This document shows, piece after piece, positions 48,541 through 61,324 of a stretch of 64,000 nucleotides of DNA. The position numbers were made by a program, and so were the translations under genes. The notes under the pieces are model-generated. The model was not told the origin of the DNA, did no database searches, and saw only the letters and a program-made list of their open reading frames with translations. The number at the start of each line of letters is the position of its first letter. The first letter of the stretch is position 1. Source of the DNA: Sycobia sp. Sy_11 (taxonomy: Eukaryota > Arthropoda > Insecta > Hymenoptera > Epichrysomallidae); NCBI GenBank assembly GCA_018907035.1, contig JACCIC010000209.1, positions 217,501 through 281,500 of the forward strand, given 5' to 3'.

Positions 48541-50020
48541 TAATGAACGAATGGACGAAAATTTATGAATATTTTTAACATAATCGATTACTTTGCTGGA
48601 ATGTAAAATCGATCGTGGAAGGCATGGCTGATTATGTGCGAGTTACACTGTCATAAACTCTTACTTTGGAGAGTAACTTTCAAACGGAAGAAAAAAAGCC
48701 AGCCTCTGTAGATAATGATGAGTAATGCGTGTTTATTGGTACAATACGTTTTTTTACAACAAAAAAATCTAATTAAAAGAAATGTTTTTTTTTCATGACG
48801 AGTTCCATCTGGATGGCGACCTTTGGTGAATTCAAACCAATTCAAACATCTCGATTATTCTTTGGAAACAACGATATACCTTTTAAAAAAAGCTCAATAT
48901 AGTATTCAATTTTGAAAAAAGTAACAAAACAGTTATTTAATCCGCGTATGCTTGTATTGAATTGTTCTTGGCAAACATGTAACACAAAAAATCAATTTTC
49001 GGAAAATATCGGTAATCAAAAAAATTGATTGCCGGAAAAATTTATTGGCAACGATTAGGCACATCGATTTAAAAGTTGTTTCTTCCATTTCCTTACTTAT
49101 TTATTACTAAAAATGAATGATTTCGCAAAAAGAATGGATATAGATCAAAAGATGATTAGCATTGATCAAAGAATTTTTCTAATTTTTTGGATTCTTGCAT
49201 TGCATTATTTTTTAAAAAATTAAAAAATCGTTCTGACATTTTTACAACTTTAGATACATTTTTTTCCAATTCTGAAAATATCTATTACATAAATATCAAA
49301 GGTTTACTTTCAAAAATAAAAGTAAAAAATTATATTAAATTTTAATAGCAGAAATTTGCGGTGATTTCCGTGTGAAACCCGAACTTATAAAAAAAAATTA
49401 ACAAGCAAAAAGTGATTGAAAATTAGCTGAAAAATACGTGTGAAAATATTCAGAGTATTATGGACGATTTCTTTAATTTTTCAACAACAAAAAAATGGTC
49501 AAATGAAAGAAAATGAAAAATTGCTAAAAAATTTTTTCGATCAAATTCACAGGAAGCCTTTGATTATTTCATATCATGTTTTGTGTTAGAAATTTTTTTT
49601 AGAATTTTGAATTTTTAAATGTTCCGGAAAAAGGGCAATATTTACCCATTAAATTTTTGCTTCCTAGCGTCATATTAAGGGCCACCATGACTTTATTGAA
49701 TTTCGGTTCTATAAAATGTTAAGGATTAGTGCCTGCATACAGAGCATTTCTTATTTTTGAGTCAATGTAAAGTAATTGGAATAAAAATATTTTTTTGACC
49801 AATTCTTACTGTTCCCCAATAAATATCCAAATGCCTGTTCCTGTAAATATAAAAGTCCAGAAGTTATGTTATTGTATCATAAAAAACGTTAAACACCGTA
49901 ATGAAACCAGCAATTCTCGCAAAAGCGTATATATAAGACTAAAGGTGTAAGATGCGTCGTTTTCACAGAAAAATGATTTGTATCTAATGGACACGTCCTA
50001 TCTTTTAATCAGACGGAAGA
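48540..50020. other. AT-rich stretch, nothing recognised
   Basis: Many A and T runs. No gene or long array. Confidence 0.4.
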
Positions 50021-50623
50021 AGACGAAGAGAATCGTCATCGGTGACGATATTTATTCGTCGTAAACATATCGGCGAATTGGCCATTTAACCTATCCCCTC
50101 TAGCCTTTGGGTTCGAAATCAAAGAAAAAACAAAGGAACAGAAAGCAACTGTCACGCTCGGCCCATCGATTAACCCTCCGCGCCGATCGTTCTCGAAACA
50201 CCACGTTCGAAACGTATTATTTTTCCCTGAAAACCCTTCGCCGCGTCTTAACGACAATCTCGATCGACCGATCTTTCGTCGGTCGCGCGTTAACTTTTCG
50301 ATCGTGCTATTCCTCCTCCCCCCCCCCACAACTTTTGTACGTTATTATTAGAGGCGAACGATCGCCCCCAGTGGAGCCCTCTCGACTTTTACAATCCTAT
50401 CATCGAAGAAGGCCCCACTGTAACGTGTGTCGCTTCACGACAGGAGGCGAGGTATATATTGAAACATAAATTTCGACCCGCTCGTTCGTGGAAGCGCGAG
50501 ATTTGTGTAAGAGACGCGCGGCCCTCGTCTCGATTGCATATCTTGCTTCCGTCTAAGAATTCGTCAAGAGTAAACGCGCATCGTCCAGTGTCGTAGAGAC
50601 TTGTAATGGGACCAGCTGCTTCG

Positions 50624-50624
<1 letters not shown>

Positions 50625-50657
<33 letters not shown>
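50625..50657. repeat. (GT)16 microsatellite
   Basis: Followed by GCGCGCGG, extending the purine-pyrimidine alternation. Confidence 0.9.
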
Positions 50658-50664
<7 letters not shown>

Positions 50665-50931
50665 GCGAATATTACGGGCTCTTTAAGGAAACGATAAGTG
50701 CCACATAAGCGAGTGCACGATAAAGCATCCATCATCGGCGTTAGGAGCCGCGGCCCTCTATCCTCATCCCGACTCTCGAGTGTTGCACAGTATATCTCGT
50801 GTACGCAGGAGAGCGCACAGAGTGCATCTATTTTCGTGTACGTATCCTCGACACCCGGAAGCCGGTCTAAATTTAGAAGCGAGACAGGAGCCTCTCCGCT
50901 CCTGCAGCACGCGCCATCCGCTCCCCTCCTT

Positions 50932-50933
<2 letters not shown>

Positions 50934-50963
<30 letters not shown>
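50934..50963. repeat. (CT)15 microsatellite
   Basis: Perfect CT array. Confidence 0.9.
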
Positions 50964-50967
<4 letters not shown>

Positions 50968-51108
50968 CATGCGTCTCGCCAAGTGGTCAATCAATCCGGC
51001 GCGCGACTGCCACCGCCTCCTCCCCGATTTCCGCCGTCGCGCCGCTGCTTCAGTTCCTCTATACTGTGTAGTAATATACATGCACGTGCTCGAGACGAGG
51101 GAAAAAAA

Positions 51109-51111
<3 letters not shown>

Positions 51112-51140
<29 letters not shown>
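51112..51140. repeat. (TA)14 microsatellite
   Basis: First of four TA arrays within 850 bases. Confidence 0.9.
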
Positions 51141-51145
<5 letters not shown>

Positions 51146-51360
51146 ACGCATATATCTAGGCCTTTGCTCGAGGAGGAGGAGGAGAGGAAGGAGAACGACG
51201 AGGAGAAGGAAGAGGGACGCATCACGCGGGGGTTGTCGCGCGCTTGTATATTATAACGCAAGGAGACCGAAGCGCCGCGCCGTCGAGGGGAGCCCTCCGC
51301 AAGGGTCTACCATACTAATGCATACTAATACTGCTGCTCCACGTGTCTCCCCGTTAACGA

Positions 51361-51376
51361 GCGCGCGCGCGCGCGC
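51361..51376. repeat. (GC)8 tract
   Basis: Followed by GTGC. Confidence 0.85.
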
Positions 51377-51423
51377 GTGCCGGAAGTGACCGCATCGTCA
51401 GCCGGCTCGCGGTATATAGGTAG

Positions 51424-51428
<5 letters not shown>

Positions 51429-51473
<45 letters not shown>
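51429..51473. repeat. (AT)22 microsatellite
   Basis: Perfect array. Confidence 0.9.
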
Positions 51474-51476
<3 letters not shown>

Positions 51477-51650
51477 GATAGCTGGAGCCGAGATTGCCCC
51501 CGTGCACGCAGGCGTCGCAGCTTCTCTTCGCGCTGTATACCATATATATCGGTATACATAGGTATATATAGGTATTGCAGGGTAGAGAAGAGGGCGGCGA
51601 AAGGGTTACCGAGGGGCGATACGCACCTACTACGAGTTTGCGCTCTCTCT

Positions 51651-51652
<2 letters not shown>

Positions 51653-51739
<87 letters not shown>
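51653..51739. repeat. (CT)n then (TA)25 microsatellite pair
   Basis: CT array at 51653-51681, an eight-base GTGT-type spacer, then TA at 51690-51739. Confidence 0.9.
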
Positions 51740-51740
<1 letters not shown>

Positions 51741-51917
51741 GTACATTGTGTATATATATAAGGGCTAACGGCTTAAGCATCTGCTCGGGCGCAGATGCAT
51801 TGTGCTGCTGTGGGGGTCGAGGGGCGGGGGGAGGAGGAGGAAAGAGTGAGCGACGGGCTTTAAAATACCTCTCTCTCGAGACCCGGGGGCGTTCACGCGA
51901 TCGTTGGAAAGAAAATG

Positions 51918-51918
<1 letters not shown>

Positions 51919-51965
<47 letters not shown>
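51919..51965. repeat. (AT)23 microsatellite
   Basis: Perfect array followed by GGGG. Confidence 0.9.
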
Positions 51966-51968
<3 letters not shown>

Positions 51969-52349
51969 GAATTATGATACTTTAAAGGGGGTGGGGCGCG
52001 ATTCGGACACGCGGCGGCGCCTTTTCACTTGATCGACGCGTCTTTTTTTTCAGTCGATCGAGGAGGGCTCGCGCGATGCGTCTGGCTGTCCGGTATTTGG
52101 TTTCGACGGTGTTCGAGGAGGCGCGCGCGTGGCACTTGGCCGTCGGGCTCGCGCCCCGCTTATGTCGCTTTCACGCTGGCGCGGACGTGTCGATAAATCA
52201 CGAGGCACCGAGAGTCAGTCGGTCAATTTGTGGAATTCAGAATTGGGAGATGGTGCCGATATCGTCGAAGCGGCTCCCTCGCTTCTAGGGCAAAAAGATG
52301 ATTTCGTTAGGGAGCCGTCGGTAACGCAAGACTAGTGCAACTGTCCAGT

Positions 52350-53030
52350 TTTTGAGAGTAAAGCCGATTCGCAGGAGAAAAAGTTCGAGACCGAGACTTG
52401 TTCACACGCACGAGTATATTAACTGCACGATATAATTTGAAATCATTCATAAATTCGTAACTTAAAGGCTGCGGATTACTACAAATCATATATAAAACAT
52501 TTTTTGTCTTGATTAGTTACTCTTATATTTACTAATAAATATACGTTCCCTAATCAATGATCTCAAACCTACGATACAATTAGTTACTTTAATATGATAA
52601 AAAATTGCTGATCAAATTGTAAAATTAAAGAAAATAACCCATTTTTTTACTTTTTTCTCAAGTTTTTTTATACACAAGCAATTGGATTTGCTTAACTTCG
52701 ACATGAAAAAAGAAATGGTCGATGTAAAAATTCAGAAGTTTTTGGTTTATCTTTGCCAATTGTTCGCCTGCTTTTCGAATTATGGAAGAGTTTTAGCGCG
52801 GAATTATTCTTTTGTTGTTCTTGCGCAACGCCAAGCGCCAAAATCCTCCGCCCCATCCGGCGTGCCTGTATATATATATATGCTCCCCGCGTACGTAGTA
52901 TATAGCGTTATTTTGTCATTTTAATGAGGCGAACTATTATAATCAGAGCGCGACAATGCACGACACACGCATTTTATAATATACCCAACCTCATTATTAT
53001 ACTGTATAAATATAATCGATTCGAGCCCCG
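52350..53030. other. AT-rich stretch, nothing supported
   Basis: An 80-codon ORF at 52682 has no domain signature. Confidence 0.4.
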
Positions 53031-53068
53031 TCCCTTTTTAACCAGTTTTCAAACCCGTCGCTCTTCTC

Positions 53069-53071
<3 letters not shown>

Positions 53072-53116
<45 letters not shown>
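53072..53116. repeat. (CT)22 microsatellite
   Basis: CT array with a TTT break at its right end. Confidence 0.9.
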
Positions 53117-53716
53117 GATCCCTCGCCTTTCTCGCTCCCCTCCCCTGCGGACCGGCATATCTATATCTATACATATATATTGTGACGATGACGACGAGGA
53201 TGTTATAGCGCGCGCCATCAGGCGTCGGCAGCCGCTGAGCGCTTGCGTTTGCTTTCACCGTGTGCGGCGGGTGTCAGCGCGGCACGCGTCGTCCGCGCTT
53301 TTTTGAAATTTACCCTCCTCTCTTTCTGTAACTCCCCGCGCGCGCGCGCGCGGCATCTCCTCCGCCTCCGGCCCCGGCCGGCCGCTGCGGCGGCAGCGCC
53401 AGCAGCAGATCGCATCTACGAAAACGCAGGAGCGCGCGCGCGCGCGCACTCACAGGAGCCGTACGAATACGGCAGTTACAAAAGGCTCGAGCTCGCGCGC
53501 CTATGGCTTTTCATTCGTTACGTGTTCGGATCTGTGCTCGTGTATGATTGTTCGCGTATGTATATACACACGCAGGCACATATGTAGATACCTATACATT
53601 GACGTATACGCAGGCAGTCGGGTAATACCCCACTCGTCGCTCCCCATGTGCGTTTGCTTTTCGATTAATACGACCGTTGGACCAACTCTCCCGTCGCAAG
53701 CAGCGGAAGCGCGCGC

Positions 53717-53718
<2 letters not shown>

Positions 53719-53773
<55 letters not shown>
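53719..53773. repeat. (TA)27 microsatellite
   Basis: Perfect array preceded by GCGCGCGTC. Confidence 0.9.
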
Positions 53774-53776
<3 letters not shown>

Positions 53777-54149
53777 CAGAAACACGCATCTGCATGGGGC
53801 ATCGGAGGGACGGATTTTGGTCCAGCGGTGCGCAGATGACTATAGACCGGTGTGGTGGCGAGATTACATTTGCCGCGTGCATATGCGCTCGTAAGTGCTG
53901 TATAGCAAAATCAAATGTCCTTCAGGGACATTAGATTGCCTCTGCGGTCACCCCCACCCCCCGCCCCTTCGTCAGACTGCACGCGGAGTATATGCCGTTT
54001 ATTTGGCATCGACACGTATAATACACACACTGCGACACTTGAGTAAGTGTTCTATTGCACTTTATATATATATATACAAAAGCGCTGAGCGCAATTTTAG
54101 CGGCAATGTTCATGGAAGAAGTGCCATGGTCCTTTGTATATAATTATAT

Positions 54150-54985
54150 AACCGATTATCTATCTCCTGATGGAGAGCTGGTGAACTTGGTCATTTTCAA
54201 AAATCTTCATTGAGCTAAGAATTCATTATCATTTCGCTTTATAAAACAGGGACGTAATTATTCATTCAACATTAATAATTTTATAATGTTTCGTATCTAT
54301 GTTCTCGGATTTTTTGCAGTACAAACAGAACTATGATAATTTATATAGTTGTTATATTATTCCATATAGAAGTTATTCTGACCTTATTTAACTGAAGATT
54401 GAAACTTTCATATGATTTCATATGCGGTTTTCAATTAAAAATAAAAATTTTTTGTTATGATGCTACAATTCTCCAATAAGTTTTTGTCATCAGAATGACA
54501 TGTTAGGTGGAGGCTGGTCAAGGGTTGGAGAAATTCTTTTGCTACATGAACATGACTAAAAAGTTTTATTCTATGATTTTAATCAATTCACGCTTAAAAT
54601 AGTGTGAAAAATACTTTTTTTTCAATGTTCAGAGTGGAATGAAACTTTTTATCTCCATATGTAAGTGTTTTTTAAAATCAAATTATGTTTATAATATTTA
54701 ATTGACACCCTGTGAGCAGATTTTTTATGTGCCTAAAATACTATGAAACACAACGTGTTTAAATGAGCTTTTACAGCCTAATACGAGGGTGAAAAATTGA
54801 ATTTTACGCTTGCCTTTGCAATTAAAATAGCTTGGGCATATACGTTGGGTATCCCTTATGTCACAGTGATGTAAATTTACATTATAATCCCATTTTGCAC
54901 AATATATGCTATATGTTATCGCATTCTGAATATTGAATGGTTAATAAAGTTTTGTATTTCAAAAAGGACAATGAGAGAAATATTT
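54150..54985. other. AT-rich stretch, nothing recognised
   Basis: No array and no ORF above 60 codons. Confidence 0.4.
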
Positions 54986-54989
54986 CGGA

Positions 54990-55502
54990 TTATCTAGAAA
55001 ATATTTTCTTAAATTGAGAAAACCTTTTGATTCGCACAATATATTCCAGAAAACATTTACACGACATAATATCTAGGATATATTTCTTTTTCTCCGGTGC
55101 TAAAAAGCCCGACCGTGCGCCCCATATCGAGCGCTCGCAGCGACAGATTTTACGAAAAGCCCCGATAAAATAAATGATGGCTTTACAACGTTTCCACCTG
55201 CTCCTGGAGTTCTGCCACGGGCCTACTACAACCGGACCCCTGGGCGACAATTCGGCATTCAATGCTCCTATTCGAGTATCCAGGGAGGGGTGAGCTGCAG
55301 CCCAGTGCATGAAAATACGCGGCGCACAAAGCATTATCACCATACTGCGCGCTTTTAGCGCACTCGTAGAACCAACGTGCGTGCCGTCGCCCTCTCCTGC
55401 CCCGTACCCCCCCCCCCTCTCCCAGCGCCCCTTAAACGCGCGTCTATTCGTCCTGCAAAAGAATCGAAGGAACGAGCGCGCAGATCGTGATCGCGCCGCC
55501 AC
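54990..55502 (-). other. Unrecognised 170-codon ORF at an AT-rich to CpG-rich boundary
   Basis: ATG at 55502, stop at 54990. The first 50 residues are Arg/Gly-rich low complexity from CpG-rich DNA. The middle (about residues 60-140, with GPWQNSRSRWKRCKAIIYF) is not repetitive. It has no recognised domain, signal peptide or clear splice context. The opposite strand is also open across 55173-55292. Likely chance, kept because it is one of the few long frames not made of simple repeats. Confidence 0.15.
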
Positions 55503-55560
55503 GGGCCGCGCGTATCGAATTCTTAAACGGCGAGCTCTACGTCGACGTTTGCCCGCGACA

Positions 55561-55603
55561 ATGTCATTATTATTATTATTATTATTATTATCATCATCAT
55601 CAT
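55561..55603. repeat. (ATT)n(ATC)n trinucleotide repeat
   Basis: About nine ATT units pass into four ATC units. Confidence 0.9.
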
Positions 55604-56163
55604 GTTACCGATCGCCCGGCCGAATATCTTCGCGTCGTAGTCTTCTACGCCTTTATTATCCCCTTCCCTCTAACGGAACGCGGTCGCGTTACGTAGCACT
55701 CGATGTAAATGAAAAAAAAATGAGGGCGAGTCCTTGCCCTCGAATACACGCGCGAAATCGGACGCGCGCCACGCGACACCTGGTGACGCTCTACCGTATA
55801 TGATATATCTACGATGGGTCGAACAAAGCGGGGCGGGGGGAGAAGGGGAGCGGGAGTCGGAAGTTTTCCGGTAAGCGCGCACGCGCGCCTATAACGTCTT
55901 GAAGGCGCATGCGCGCGCAGTCCTCGACTCAATGGGCGAAAAATAAAGGCCGGGGTCCCGCCCACGCTCGTGTGGGGCACGCGCCGACTTGAACCCTCCG
56001 AGGGCGAGGCGCGAGTGTATATTCGTATGTACATGTATGCGTGTGTGCGTGAATATATATTGGGGATGCCGCAGAGGGAGTCTCCGCCACCATCATCGAG
56101 CCGCGCCGCTAAGGCGGAGGCTGAGGCACACCTGCCTCCGCCGTTCAATTGTGCCACACGCAC

Positions 56164-56165
<2 letters not shown>

Positions 56166-56198
<33 letters not shown>
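56166..56198. repeat. (CT)16 microsatellite
   Basis: Perfect array. Confidence 0.9.
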
Positions 56199-56200
<2 letters not shown>

Positions 56201-56643
56201 CCCCTATATATATAGTTCACAAAAACTAGTCGCGCGCGCTCTGAAAGTCTATCCGTATTATATATATATATCATGGAGGCTGCCACTGCAGCAGCCGCAT
56301 CTGCGCCGAAATCGCGCTCGATAGGTTATTATTGGCGCTTCGGGTGGAGAAAGAGGGAGAGAGAGCGAGAAAGAGAAGAGAGAGTGGCGCGGCGGGGGGG
56401 GGGGTTGACATAGTAAAAGAGAGCGACGACGCGAGAGCATGTGCGCGCACGTGGAGGCATGTGCAGCGACGCGGCGGCGGCGGCGGCCTGCGTGCCGGTG
56501 CGCTCGCCCAGCCGATGTCGTTTGGGGTGCCGATGGACGTTACACAACATAAGGGCGGGCCGCCGCCACCGCGGTCGCCGTAGCGTCGCGACGAGGAGGC
56601 ATCTGCCTCCGTCGGCACCCTTGTAGGCTCGAGGGGTAGCACA

Positions 56644-56644
<1 letters not shown>

Positions 56645-56681
<37 letters not shown>
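56645..56681. repeat. (TC)18 microsatellite
   Basis: Perfect array. A GA tract lies in the same block near 56840. Confidence 0.9.
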
Positions 56682-56683
<2 letters not shown>

Positions 56684-57122
56684 CGCATTATATCCGCACA
56701 TTTTGTTTCCGCGGCGCGACCGAACGACGGACGCCCACTTCCTCGACCCCCGGCACCCGGTGCATCTTTCTTTCATATAAGAAGGCAAGAAGGCGAGGTC
56801 TTTAAGCAGAGTTCGGGGAGGTAGCTTGGAGGAAAAAGAGGGAGAGAGAGAGAGAGAGAGATATCCGGGAAGGGTGGCAATTCTGGATCTTATTATGTGT
56901 GTACTTCGTATAGATATATCGGGTTCTGTCCGCTTTCCTTACAGGCGCGCGCGCCTCGTTTACACATTATACACTCCTCTTTATCCGCGCGCACGCGCGC
57001 GCGCAGCTTTCTCCCATTGTTCGGCGATGGCATTTTTTTTTATCTGATTTCGCGACGAGTTTTTCGGGCGAGTTTTAGAAAGTACGCGCGCGTGCGTATG
57101 TATATACAATATACACACACAT

Positions 57123-57128
<6 letters not shown>

Positions 57129-57166
<38 letters not shown>
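57129..57166. repeat. (AT)19 microsatellite
   Basis: Preceded by ACACACATACACAC. Confidence 0.9.
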
Positions 57167-57169
<3 letters not shown>

Positions 57170-57323
57170 TGTATGTATATAGTATTACGTTGGACGGCAG
57201 AGGGAGGCGGAGAAAGAGAGTTCGTAAGAGGAGAAGTTCCCTCACCGTTTTTTTACGGGAATGCCAGATGCGTTAGTCCAGGCGAATTCACGAGATGAAT
57301 GCGGGAGGCAAGGTCGCGTGCCT

Positions 57324-57330
57324 CTATATA

Positions 57331-57382
<52 letters not shown>
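57324..57382. repeat. (AT)n microsatellite with one TTAT break
   Basis: About 28 units split after the seventh. Confidence 0.9.
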
Positions 57383-57385
<3 letters not shown>

Positions 57386-57520
57386 ATAATACAAGCTTGG
57401 ACCGCCGCCCAATTTCGCTTATGCGCGTTCGCGCCCGTTGAATCCGGGCCCTTGCGAGTCCGAGACGGTTATATGGTTTAGAGATTATTGGGATCGAAAT
57501 TCTGGCGGTTTAGATTTAGA

Positions 57521-57532
57521 CCCCCCCCCCCC
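57521..57532. repeat. Poly(C)12
   Basis: C run in otherwise AT-rich flanking sequence. Confidence 0.9.
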
Positions 57533-57637
57533 GCCAACCACCTCAGCGGAATGCGGTCTTTCTAATTTTTTTTATTTTCATTCTTCTAATGTATTAGAAT
57601 TCAAAAATTCCCCCCCTACATTATCATTAATTCACGG

Positions 57638-57638
<1 letters not shown>

Positions 57639-57684
<46 letters not shown>
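57639..57684. repeat. (TA)23 microsatellite
   Basis: Perfect array at the left edge of an AT-rich block that holds no gene to 58850. Confidence 0.9.
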
Positions 57685-57685
<1 letters not shown>

Positions 57686-58859
57686 GATATATATTCAATA
57701 AGTAGGCGAGCGAAATGCACAAAATTTGACGCATTTTTTAATTTACGACATATGCTTTTTCATGCTCAGTATGTATCTTTTTCAGACGCTCGCGCCATAA
57801 ACACGGATAATTTTAGACTTGAGGAAGGTTATCAAAATGTTACGTAATATTCCCGTTGCATCGGTCGGTACATACACGGCCATACAGTAGTAGGCTGCAT
57901 CATAAATCTCCGTAAATTTAATTGGATATTGCAAATAAACCGGGGAAGTACAATTTGTCGCCGCGTTCTTTCGATTTCATTAACCGCGGTAGAGTGCAAA
58001 TTCTTCAATAAAAATCCAGCTAAAAGAAGTAAACCTTGAGCTTACCAGATCCCATGCCTCTAGGCCAATAATTGGGCTCAATATACTCGAAAAACCCATT
58101 CGATTACGTGAAAACTTTGACTCTCTTTTTTTTTGTTTTTTTTTTTCGTTAACCATACTCATAGTTTTTATTAAATCATTGAGATGTCTTTTTTCTGTAC
58201 GTTACATTTTTGGTAATTTATACCACTTCCCCAATTTTCTTTTATGTTTCATTCTTTCAACTATCACAATTTTGCCGTTTTTTTGGTGCTATACGATTAC
58301 GAAAAACGTTCGAATGTTTTTGATATGGTATAAAATAGGGATTTTAAAGCTACGACTTTACTTATTCAAAGATTGTTTTTATTTCTTCTTTATTCATCGA
58401 TCTTCATAGAGCCTCCGGAGTATACATAACATATAGATACGCATATGTATATGAATGTGCTATGGCATATAACGAAAAGTTAAAGATTCAATGGAACTGA
58501 GCATAATTTATTAAAATTCAAAGATTCGACGCCTTTTACAGAATCAATAAACATTTGTCTTCAGATACAATGGTTCTTCCTATTATAATGGATCCAAAAG
58601 ATCGGTGTTAAAAAAATATTAGTTCTAAAACTGTTACTTTAATTCTGCAGTGGTTCTGAAGATTTAATCGGCTAAACGCGATACAGCTGCAGCGAAGGAA
58701 CACGCAGTATAAACGGATTACTAAACTTATAATAGAGTAATTGAAGATAGTAAATATATGCCTAATTCGTGAAAATCGGCAAATTTCTATACGCAGGTAA
58801 AAAAAAAAAGAAAACAAAGCAAAACAAATTTAAAAATCACACGACGAATCTTTGCTCAT

Positions 58860-59230
58860 CGATGACGCTGAGCAATTGTCCGACTCGTGTGAGATACGCG
58901 CGCGTGCGGTGTATCCACACCCGACCCCGCGCGCACAATATCTCAATTTCGAAGCCGCAACCGCGAGAGGCCTCGGCGGCGATTCTTCGGGGCAGCCCGT
59001 CTGTGCGTGTGCGCGCGCGCGCATATTGAAGTCGCTTCGCGCCTCAACTACGACGAGCGCCATTATAAACGGGCATCGAATTAACATATTCATGAACTTA
59101 TTTTTGTATATTTATGAAAAAAAAAAAAAACGTAGGCGGGGCGGGAGGGGGCACAGGGGGGGGGGAGAAGAAAAAAATAATAATAACGCAGCCTCGCTCG
59201 CGACGAGCGAGCGACAAAGGTATATGTAAA
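58860..59230. other. Small CpG-rich segment without a supported gene
   Basis: Contains A14 near 59118 and poly-G near 59157. ORFs on both strands are compositional. Confidence 0.35.
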
Positions 59231-59340
59231 AAAAGTGCGGTATTCAAATAATCTCTCGGGGAGCGATCTCGGCGAGCTTTCGCCCAAGAATCTCGGTTGA
59301 TCTTCTTTCTCTTTCTTCTTTTTTGTTGTCGTCGTTGCCG

Positions 59341-59380
59341 ATGCTGCCGCTGCTGCTGCTACTGCTGCTGCTGCTGCTGC
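59341..59380. repeat. (CTG)n trinucleotide repeat, interrupted
   Basis: About twelve CTG-type units with CCG and CTA variants. Confidence 0.85.
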
Positions 59381-59449
59381 CGTATTCATACCTGTGTGGC
59401 CTTTCATAATGTTCGTCTTAAAATAAATTGTATCTGAAAAGTATCGGGG

Positions 59450-60300
59450 CGGCCAGAAGGTCCCTTATCGTGCCCTCGATATGTGTGTAATGTCATAACA
59501 GAAAATGCCCGCATTTGCTCGACGAAAACATGCTTTGTCGTTAAATGTATATTGTTTTATATGTAACGCGTGCGTATATAGAAAGATGTGTAGAATGCAT
59601 ACATAGAGAGAGGAAGAGAGAGAGATAGAGAGAGAGTGAGAGAGACAAGTATACTATTGGCAAAGAAAACATCCAACGCGTCTACGAAGGCATCGCTGCA
59701 TGAACACAAAAATGGCAGACGTGGGTGCTCCGAGAGTACTGAGTGTATACGACGCGAACTTGTTTTTTTTTTTTTTTTTTTAAAAACAACTTTTTATACT
59801 TAATATATTTATTTAATGTTGTACTATATGTCGTATTATAATTTCATACAGTATATTAAAAAAAACGGAATTAACGTGATATAAATATTTTATTTACATT
59901 TTCATTAAACACATAATACAATTTAAAAAATTACATGAAAGTAATTAGTTAATTAAATTAATACTTCTCTCAATAATTTTAATGCGCGTATTATGCGATA
60001 AATAACTGTTTAATTTAATTTAATTTAATTTTTACGATTTGAGCCTATTCTTTATGATTTTTTTTTTGCCATTTCAATAGCACATAATGCATTTTAGCGG
60101 CTTCCGGTTCAGACTGTTAAAAACTGAAAATTAGTGTTAAAATTTACAAAAAAAAGGTGAAGTTATTAATAGCAGTTGCACCTTGCAAAACTCTTTCGAT
60201 AACGTGGAAATAACGCATGATACTTTTTTTTTTTTGACAGAAGCTTAACTCTGTTATATAACATTTCTGTGTATACAGTACAGTGCACCGAACTTTTCAT
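59450..60300. other. AT-rich stretch, nothing recognised
   Basis: Contains a T18-19 run at about 59763 and TTTAA units near 60010. No gene. Confidence 0.4.
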
Positions 60301-60611
60301 TCTTCAATAAAAATACGCATCGCGTCGACCGCCCCGCGCCGCCCGAAAAGCTCGCGCGCTCCTCCACCGAGCGAGCGCAGCACGCGTATACGTAATAATA
60401 ATCGTGAATGATGTTAATAATCGCGCGCGTTTCGCGGCACCGCGCTTCTCACGCGCCCTTTTCGTCGTACCAAATTATTGTCGCATACACAGGCGTTCCC
60501 AGGCCCTCGAGCGGCCGCTCGAGCGTGCAAAGTCCCTCCCGAGCCCCTCAATACGAGGCGTACAAAACGCTATAGCTAATCGATCCGATCCCAAAGGCAT
60601 TTGGGAGCTGC

Positions 60612-60614
<3 letters not shown>

Positions 60615-60668
<54 letters not shown>
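60615..60668. repeat. (GT)26 microsatellite
   Basis: Perfect GT array. Confidence 0.9.
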
Positions 60669-60673
<5 letters not shown>

Positions 60674-60766
60674 TTGTATATAATACCCGAGGCATTACAA
60701 AGGTCGCAATTCACAGTCGCATTACCTCTGCCATTCGTTGGCCACTCTCTCGATGTTCATTATATC

Positions 60767-60768
<2 letters not shown>

Positions 60769-60808
<40 letters not shown>
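60769..60808. repeat. (AT)20 microsatellite
   Basis: Perfect array, followed 30 bases later by five CTG units. Confidence 0.9.
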
Positions 60809-60810
<2 letters not shown>

Positions 60811-61065
60811 TCGAGCCCCCTGCCCTTGAAACAACTGGTGCTGCTGCTGCTGCTGCCGCCGCGCGCGCGCTAACGGATCTCGCGGATCTCCGCCAAGAGT
60901 GGCGGACGGGCGGCGGGAGGGGGCGTCCGGTCGGATCGCGGGCACCGCGGGGAGGATCGTTTTGTGAATTGCGAGCGTCCTGGACGCGGCACCTGGGCGC
61001 ACTCGAGCCGTGCCACGCAGAGATTTGCCAAAGCGACTACTCAGCCCTCCCTTTACACGAATATA

Positions 61066-61073
61066 TACACACA

Positions 61074-61160
<87 letters not shown>
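61066..61160. repeat. (AC) about 47 copies, longest CA array in the window
   Basis: Ninety-five bases of AC with a single AAAC break near the left end. Confidence 0.95.
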
Positions 61161-61164
<4 letters not shown>

Positions 61165-61282
61165 CTATATCGGCACTCGGGCAAACATGTATATGTACAT
61201 AAACGGCAGCCGTCAAATGAAAGGAAGCGGTAATTTCCGTTAATAATCTCGCGCGGCTCATTACCGCGGACTACTTGCAGCA

Positions 61283-61324
61283 CTGTGTGTGTGTGTGTGC
61301 GCGCGCGCGCGTGCGTGTGTGCGT
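61283..61324. repeat. (TG)n(CG)n(TG)n alternating tract
   Basis: About 42 bases of nearly unbroken purine-pyrimidine alternation with a GC core. Confidence 0.9.

Noticed and set aside
58970..58999. GDSSGQPVC string resembling a serine protease active-site block
   Set aside because: The surrounding frame has no His or Asp block, no family similarity on either side, and continues into a CGCG tract. Chance match.
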